The translations under genes were made by a program, and so were the position numbers. 37,643 nucleotides of DNA from an uncultured Bacteroidaceae bacterium (GTDB taxonomy: Bacteria; Bacteroidota; Bacteroidia; Bacteroidales; Bacteroidaceae), in assembly GCA_905235285.1 (NCBI GenBank), contig CAJOLI010000012.1, positions 1 to 37,643 on the forward strand. The letters run 5' to 3'. Below, one piece after another: positions 33,962 through 37,643 of the stretch. Numbering within the stretch: position 1 is the first letter of the stretch; each line of letters starts with the position of its first letter. Below the pieces are notes generated by a model. The model had not been told where the DNA came from, ran no database searches, and saw only the letters and a list, made by a program, of their open reading frames with translations.

Positions 33962-34355
33962 CTTCACAAAAGACGAGCGCCTCTGTAGCCGCAAGGCCAT
34001 AGAAGCACTCTTCGCGGGCGGAAACAAGTCGTTCACGGCTTTTCCGCTCCGTGTTGTTTTTAGAATTGCCGATGAGGAGCCCTCAGAGAGTTCTGTCAAG
34101 GTGCTCGTCTCCGTGTCAAAGCGTCATTTCAAACATGCCGTCGACCGCAACAGAGCCAAACGTCAGGTGCGCGAAGCGTGGCGCTTAAACAGGGATATCC
34201 TTCTTGGCTGCGAAGGTTCATCGCATGCTTCGTTGCCAGCGCTCCACCTCGCTTTCCTCTGGCTTGCCGATGAACCGCAGCCTACAGAGCTGGTAGTGCG
34301 CAAGACCAAGAACTTGCTTCATCGCGTAGCAGAGCACATAAGTTCGAGGGTGTAA
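33927..34355 (+). CDS. rnpA: Ribonuclease P protein component
   Basis: A 142-residue protein from the ATG at 33927. This is the latest start that keeps the family N-terminus (NSFTKDERLCSRKAIEALFA), and it overlaps the hemD end by 35 bp; the ATG at 33876 would add 17 unconserved residues. The diagnostic RNR motif is complete in HAVDRNRAKRQVREAWRLN, preceded by VLVSVSKRHFKHAV. It binds the catalytic RNA of RNase P and assists 5' maturation of tRNAs. Unlike the common rpmH-rnpA order, here it lies in the hemD-rnpA-yidD arrangement normal for Bacteroidales. yidD begins 79 bp later. Confidence 0.95.
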   Translation: MPISARSTRRNSFTKDERLCSRKAIEALFAGGNKSFTAFPLRVVFRIADEEPSESSVKVLVSVSKRHFKHAVDRNRAKRQVREAWRLNRDILLGCEGSSHASLPALHLAFLWLADEPQPTELVVRKTKNLLHRVAEHISSRV

Positions 34356-34434
34356 TAGGGGATGAACTCGCCTGTGTAATTAATCTGTCGCTTGTTGACG
34401 AGTGGCTATGCGTCAAATGTAAAACCAGGGAATA

Positions 34435-34662
34435 ATGCTTCGTAAGTTACTCATTCTGCCCATACGTTTCTATCAACGCTGCATCAGCCCGCTGACACCG
34501 CCTTCGTGTCGGTTCACACCGACGTGTTCGCAGTATGCAGTCGAGGCAATAGAGAAACACGGACCGCTGAAGGGCTTGTATCTGGCTGTACGTCGCATCC
34601 TGCGCTGCCATCCCTGGGGCGGACACGGCTATGACCCTGTGCCCGACAAGTTCCACTTCTAA
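34435..34662 (+). CDS. yidD: Membrane protein insertion efficiency factor
   Basis: A 75-residue protein with the complete family pattern: [20 protein letters not shown], then [20 protein letters not shown], and [18 protein letters not shown]. An amphipathic N-terminal helix associates it with the inner membrane, where it supports YidC-dependent insertion of membrane proteins. Its position directly after rnpA is conserved across bacteria. The ATG is immediately preceded by GGGAATA, with no better start. Short but certain. Confidence 0.96.
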   Translation: MLRKLLILPIRFYQRCISPLTPPSCRFTPTCSQYAVEAIEKHGPLKGLYLAVRRILRCHPWGGHGYDPVPDKFHF

Positions 34663-34687
34663 CCCTCAAAAAACGCCCATTTCATCG

Positions 34688-35263
34688 ATGCACTACCTAA
34701 ACTTCCACACACATAGGCCCTTGCCTATAGACGAGTTGTCCGTGCCATCGTTTGGGTTGCACCCTTGGCATCTGACCGATGATTGGGCTTCCCGCCTGAA
34801 GGTGTTGGAACCATCGTTGATGTCTGAGGGCACTTTCGTGGGCGAGTGTGGGCTCGATAAGCTTTGCCAGACGCCTTATTCCCTACAGTGTGAGGCCTTC
34901 GAGGCACAGATTGCGTTGAGCGAGCGCCTTTGTCGTCCGCTTATCCTCCACTGCGTTCGTGCCGTCGACGATGTCTTGCGCCTAAAGCTTGGCACTCGTC
35001 AGCCCTGGATATGGCATGGCTTTCGTGGCAAGCCGGAGCAGATGAACCAGCTCTTGCACCACGGTTTCTACATAAGTTTTGGCCTTCGCTTTAATGAGGC
35101 CTGCATCTCGGAGTGCCCGCTCGACCGCTTCTTCCTTGAAACAGACGACGCGCCACAGTCTGTCGTACCATTGTACGAGGCTGTGGCGCGTCGTCGTTTT
35201 ATGTCTGTCGAGGCTTTGTGCGAGCAGATGTGGTCGAACCTCAGAGCTGTTGCATGTCATTAA
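34688..35263 (+). CDS. TatD-related hydrolase
   Basis: A 191-residue protein from the ATG at 34688; the earlier ATG at 34631 lies inside yidD in another frame. Metal-ligand positions of TatD-type enzymes are all present: H7 and H9 in FHTHRP, E53 in VGECGLDK, H88 in LILHCVR, H110 in WIWHGFRG and D153 in LETDDAP. At 191 residues it is shorter than canonical TatD (~260), matching the compact Bacteroidales form. Family members are metal-dependent nucleases with 3'-5' exonuclease activity, acting in DNA repair or turnover; the substrate of the short form is not established. Its last 23 bp overlap the convergent ABC exporter gene. Confidence 0.9.
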   Translation: MHYLNFHTHRPLPIDELSVPSFGLHPWHLTDDWASRLKVLEPSLMSEGTFVGECGLDKLCQTPYSLQCEAFEAQIALSERLCRPLILHCVRAVDDVLRLKLGTRQPWIWHGFRGKPEQMNQLLHHGFYISFGLRFNEACISECPLDRFFLETDDAPQSVVPLYEAVARRRFMSVEALCEQMWSNLRAVACH

Positions 35264-37073
35264 GATGCTTGTAGTAGCCTCCGAGACTGATGAGCTGCTC
35301 ATGTGTGCCGCGCTCTACGATGCGGCCTTCATGTAGGACGTAAATCTCGTTGGCATTCTTAATGGTCGAGAGCCTATGTGCGATGGCAATGGTCGTACGG
35401 CTCTTCATCAGGCGTTCCAAGGCTTCCTGTACGAGGCGCTCGCTCTCGGTGTCGAGGGCGCTGGTGGCTTCGTCGAGAATCAGGATTGGCGGGTTCTTGA
35501 GGATGGCCCGTGCTATGGAGATGCGCTGACGCTGTCCGCCGCTGAGGCGGCATCCGCGGTCGCCTACGAAAGTGTCGTAGCCTTTCTCGCTTTGCATGAT
35601 GAAGTCGTGGGCGTTGGCTATCTTTGCCGCCTCAATGACCTGCTCCATCGTAGCGTTCTCCACTCCGAAGGCTATGTTGTTGAAGAATGAGTCGTTGAAG
35701 AGAATTGCTTCCTGATTCACATTGCCGATGAGCGAACGCAGGTCGTGGAGTCGGAGCTGCCGGACGTCTGTGTCATCAATGAGGATTTGCCCTGCCGAGA
35801 CATCGTGATAGCGGGGCAGCAGGTCTACAAGCGTCGATTTCCCTGAGCCCGACTGTCCTACAAGGGCAATCGTCTTGCCGCGTTCGATGCAGAGGTCAAC
35901 CCCGTGTATTACTTCCTGTGGGTTGTTGGAATACGTAAAATGTACGTTGCGGAACTCTATCTTGTCGTTTAACCCGTTGATGGTTGTTGGATTCTCAGCC
36001 TCCTTGATGGGATTCTCGGTGTTCAGTATTTTATCAATGCGCTCCATCGATGCCAGACCTTTAGGAATCTGGTAGCTTGTCTTTGAGAGGTCCTTCAGCG
36101 GGTTAATGACGCTGTAGAGTATTACCATATAGAAGATGAACGTGGGTGCGTCTATGGGTGCCTTGTCGCTAAAGATTAGCGTGCCCCCGAACCAGAGCAC
36201 CAGCACTATGATGCAGGTGCCGAGGAATTCGCTCACGGGGTGGGCAGAAGCCTGGCGGATGGCAACGCGGTTCGAGGCATCGCGATATTCGTTGTTGACA
36301 TGGCGAAAGCGGTCGAGCATCTTGTCTTCGGCGATGAAGGCCTTGATGATTCGCAGCCCTCCGAGCATCTCGTCGAGTTGGCTCATTGTTTCGCTCCACT
36401 TGCTCTGCGCAAACAGGCTCTTGGCCTTAAGTTTCCGGCCTATGGCGCCCATAATCCATATCAGTCCAGGCATCACCAATATGGTGAACAGTGTCAGTTG
36501 CCACGACACGAAAACGAGGGTGCAGAAGTAGAAGATGATGAGTATTGGGTCTTTTATGAGCATGTTCAGCGATGAGGTGATGCTCGTTTCCACCTCAGCT
36601 ACGTCGCCGCTCATGCGAGCAATGATATCGCCCCTCCGCTCATCGGTGACGAACGCCAGAGGCAGATGCAGCACCTTGTCGTAGACCATGATGCGTATGT
36701 CGCGCACTATTCCTGTGCGCAGCGGCACCATGACAGCCGATGAGAAGAAATAGCAAGCCGTCTTGAAGAAGGTAGTAACGCAGAGGAAGATGCCAATGAT
36801 GAGCAGCGTCGTCTGGTGTCCGAACCTGGCTATGAGCAATCCTGTGTAGTAATAGAGGTTGTTGATGGCGATATCTTTGATGCCGTCCCACTGCCATGGC
36901 TGATAGTCGTAGGCCGAGTTGTCCATGCCGAAGAGCATGTTGAGCATAGGTATTATGCTCATGAAAGAGAATACGTTGAGCACTGCCGACAAGATGTTTG
37001 CCAAGACAGCGCCAATTATATACTTTTTGTAAGGCAGGCTAAAGCGGCTGAGAACTTTCAGAAACTCTTTCAT
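35241..37073 (-). CDS. ABC exporter, MsbA-like (fused membrane and ATPase domains)
   Basis: A 610-residue half-transporter. The N-terminal transmembrane domain (~1-340) has six hydrophobic helices (YIIGAVLANILSAVLNVFSF; TLLIIGIFLCVTTFFKTACY; ILIIFYFCTLVFVSWQLTLF; FLGTCIIVLVLWFGGTLIF among them). The ATPase domain shows Walker A GQSGSGKST (~404-412), signature LSGGQRQRISIARAIL (~508), Walker B ILILDEATSALD (~530-540) and H-loop IAHRLST. It works as a homodimer exporting lipids or hydrophobic compounds; lipid A/LPS-core flipping as in MsbA is the usual annotation but not proven by sequence. It lies 32 bp after the RNase H gene in one unit, and converges with a 23-bp overlap on the TatD-like gene. 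Confidence 0.94.
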   Translation of the reverse strand: MKEFLKVLSRFSLPYKKYIIGAVLANILSAVLNVFSFMSIIPMLNMLFGMDNSAYDYQPWQWDGIKDIAINNLYYYTGLLIARFGHQTTLLIIGIFLCVTTFFKTACYFFSSAVMVPLRTGIVRDIRIMVYDKVLHLPLAFVTDERRGDIIARMSGDVAEVETSITSSLNMLIKDPILIIFYFCTLVFVSWQLTLFTILVMPGLIWIMGAIGRKLKAKSLFAQSKWSETMSQLDEMLGGLRIIKAFIAEDKMLDRFRHVNNEYRDASNRVAIRQASAHPVSEFLGTCIIVLVLWFGGTLIFSDKAPIDAPTFIFYMVILYSVINPLKDLSKTSYQIPKGLASMERIDKILNTENPIKEAENPTTINGLNDKIEFRNVHFTYSNNPQEVIHGVDLCIERGKTIALVGQSGSGKSTLVDLLPRYHDVSAGQILIDDTDVRQLRLHDLRSLIGNVNQEAILFNDSFFNNIAFGVENATMEQVIEAAKIANAHDFIMQSEKGYDTFVGDRGCRLSGGQRQRISIARAILKNPPILILDEATSALDTESERLVQEALERLMKSRTTIAIAHRLSTIKNANEIYVLHEGRIVERGTHEQLISLGGYYKHLNDMQQL

Positions 37074-37105
37074 CTAATATTCATTTTTTTAGAAAACACC
37101 TTATC

Positions 37106-37561
37106 TCATTTCCTTCCGAAATCAGCTGGCACTTCGCCCCATTTCTCCGTATCCCATTTGATGAGCGGGTAGGGCAGGCCGTTCTGCCGCAGCCAACTCT
37201 CTGCGCGGGCAACGAGGTTGAGCAGCGGCTGGTTCTCGGGGGTCGGTGCCAGCGTTGTCTTGGCTTTGCGCTTTGTAGCCCAGATGATGGCTGTGCGCGA
37301 GTCGCTGAAGACGGGCATGCAGAGGCCTTTCTGCTTCAGCATAGCCATGGCGTGGACGATGGCCAAGAACTCTCCTATATTATTTGTCCCATGGACAGGA
37401 CCATAGTGGAAAATCTCCTGCCCCGTCTTCAGATAAATGCCTCGATACTCCATCGGCCCTGGGTTGCCGCTGCAGGCAGCATCCACGGCGATAGCCTCGG
37501 CCGGCACTTCCATGGGGAGCGGAAGTACGGTGTCGTGCCGGTAGTCGGGAGGGTTCTGCAT
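37106..37561 (-). CDS. Ribonuclease H (type I fold)
   Basis: A 151-residue protein carrying the RNase HI catalytic set: D in AIAVDAACSGNPGPMEYRG, E in NNIGEFLAIVHAM, D in PVFSDSRTAI and a final D in WGEVPADFGRK (the family's NPADYGRK position). It hydrolyses the RNA strand of RNA-DNA hybrids. It matches the C-terminal catalytic domain of Bacteroidetes proteins that elsewhere carry an N-terminal viroplasmin/caulimovirus domain; that domain is absent here, replaced by about 20 residues. The ATG at 37561 leads directly into this domain. First gene of the minus-strand pair; its promoter would lie at or beyond the window edge. Confidence 0.9.
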   Translation of the reverse strand: MQNPPDYRHDTVLPLPMEVPAEAIAVDAACSGNPGPMEYRGIYLKTGQEIFHYGPVHGTNNIGEFLAIVHAMAMLKQKGLCMPVFSDSRTAIIWATKRKAKTTLAPTPENQPLLNLVARAESWLRQNGLPYPLIKWDTEKWGEVPADFGRK

Positions 37562-37570
37562 AATTGAGTT

Positions 37571-37598
37571 AAATATGAAATACGAAATACAAAATATA
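37571..37598. repeat. AT-rich heptamer tandem repeat (4 copies)
   Basis: AAATATG, AAATACG, AAATACA and AAATATA run consecutively in the leader region of the RNase H gene. Same 7-bp period as the tracts at 3321 and 25071. Confidence 0.75.
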
Positions 37599-37643
37599 AA
37601 CGACCTGACAGAAGCCCATATCGCTCTGCTTCATTTTATATTT

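Overview
The window reads as a chromosomal segment of a Bacteroidales bacterium, most likely Prevotellaceae or a close relative. Evidence: Bacteroidetes-type promoters (-7 box TAnnTTTG, in two cases with a TTG/TTTG element exactly 19 nt upstream); families largely confined to this phylum (DUF4954, DUF6057, DUF4271, DUF2795); secreted proteins ending in a KGxYIINGxKVxVK-type C-terminus; and the DUF4271-hemD-rnpA-yidD-TatD gene order. Genes are GC-rich except at the left edge (1-900) and in a 600-bp cassette at 25071-25670.

Layout. 1-900: two partial phage-tail-collar-like coding fragments on the minus strand, separated by a terminator hairpin. 935-3924 (minus): a small DUF2795 protein, an iron-dependent alcohol dehydrogenase, a PduO-type cobalamin adenosyltransferase and a methyltransferase-like protein. 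4035-6014: a DUF4954 beta-helix protein with its own promoter and terminator. 6243-17203: three large secreted proteins, each in its own transcription unit. Two are paralogues with discoidin-like (F5/8 C) domains; the third is an M60-family metallopeptidase with an HEIGH motif. All three share the same C-terminal tail, and together they look like a surface or secreted apparatus for binding and cutting glycoproteins such as mucins.

17355-23763: a tandemly duplicated two-gene module, A1-B1-A2-B2. A is a DUF6057 polytopic membrane protein and B is a lipoprotein with a beta-propeller and a single CxxCH haem-attachment motif. This is the best candidate for an undescribed system. 23958-26516: ychF and lgt, separated by a 600-bp cassette bounded by inverted heptamer repeats that carries a four-helix-bundle (23S-IVP/Avd-like) gene and a 28-bp minisatellite.

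26708-37561: a porin; rpoN coupled to a PAP2-like membrane protein; metK behind a SAM-II-like leader, coupled to a LOG-family gene; then DUF4271, hemD, rnpA, yidD and a TatD-like hydrolase in a tight plus-strand run. That run converges, with a 23-bp overlap, on a minus-strand pair of RNase HI and an MsbA-like ABC exporter. No rRNA, tRNA, CRISPR array or transposase gene was seen. Family names are from recognition of sequence motifs; no database search was possible.
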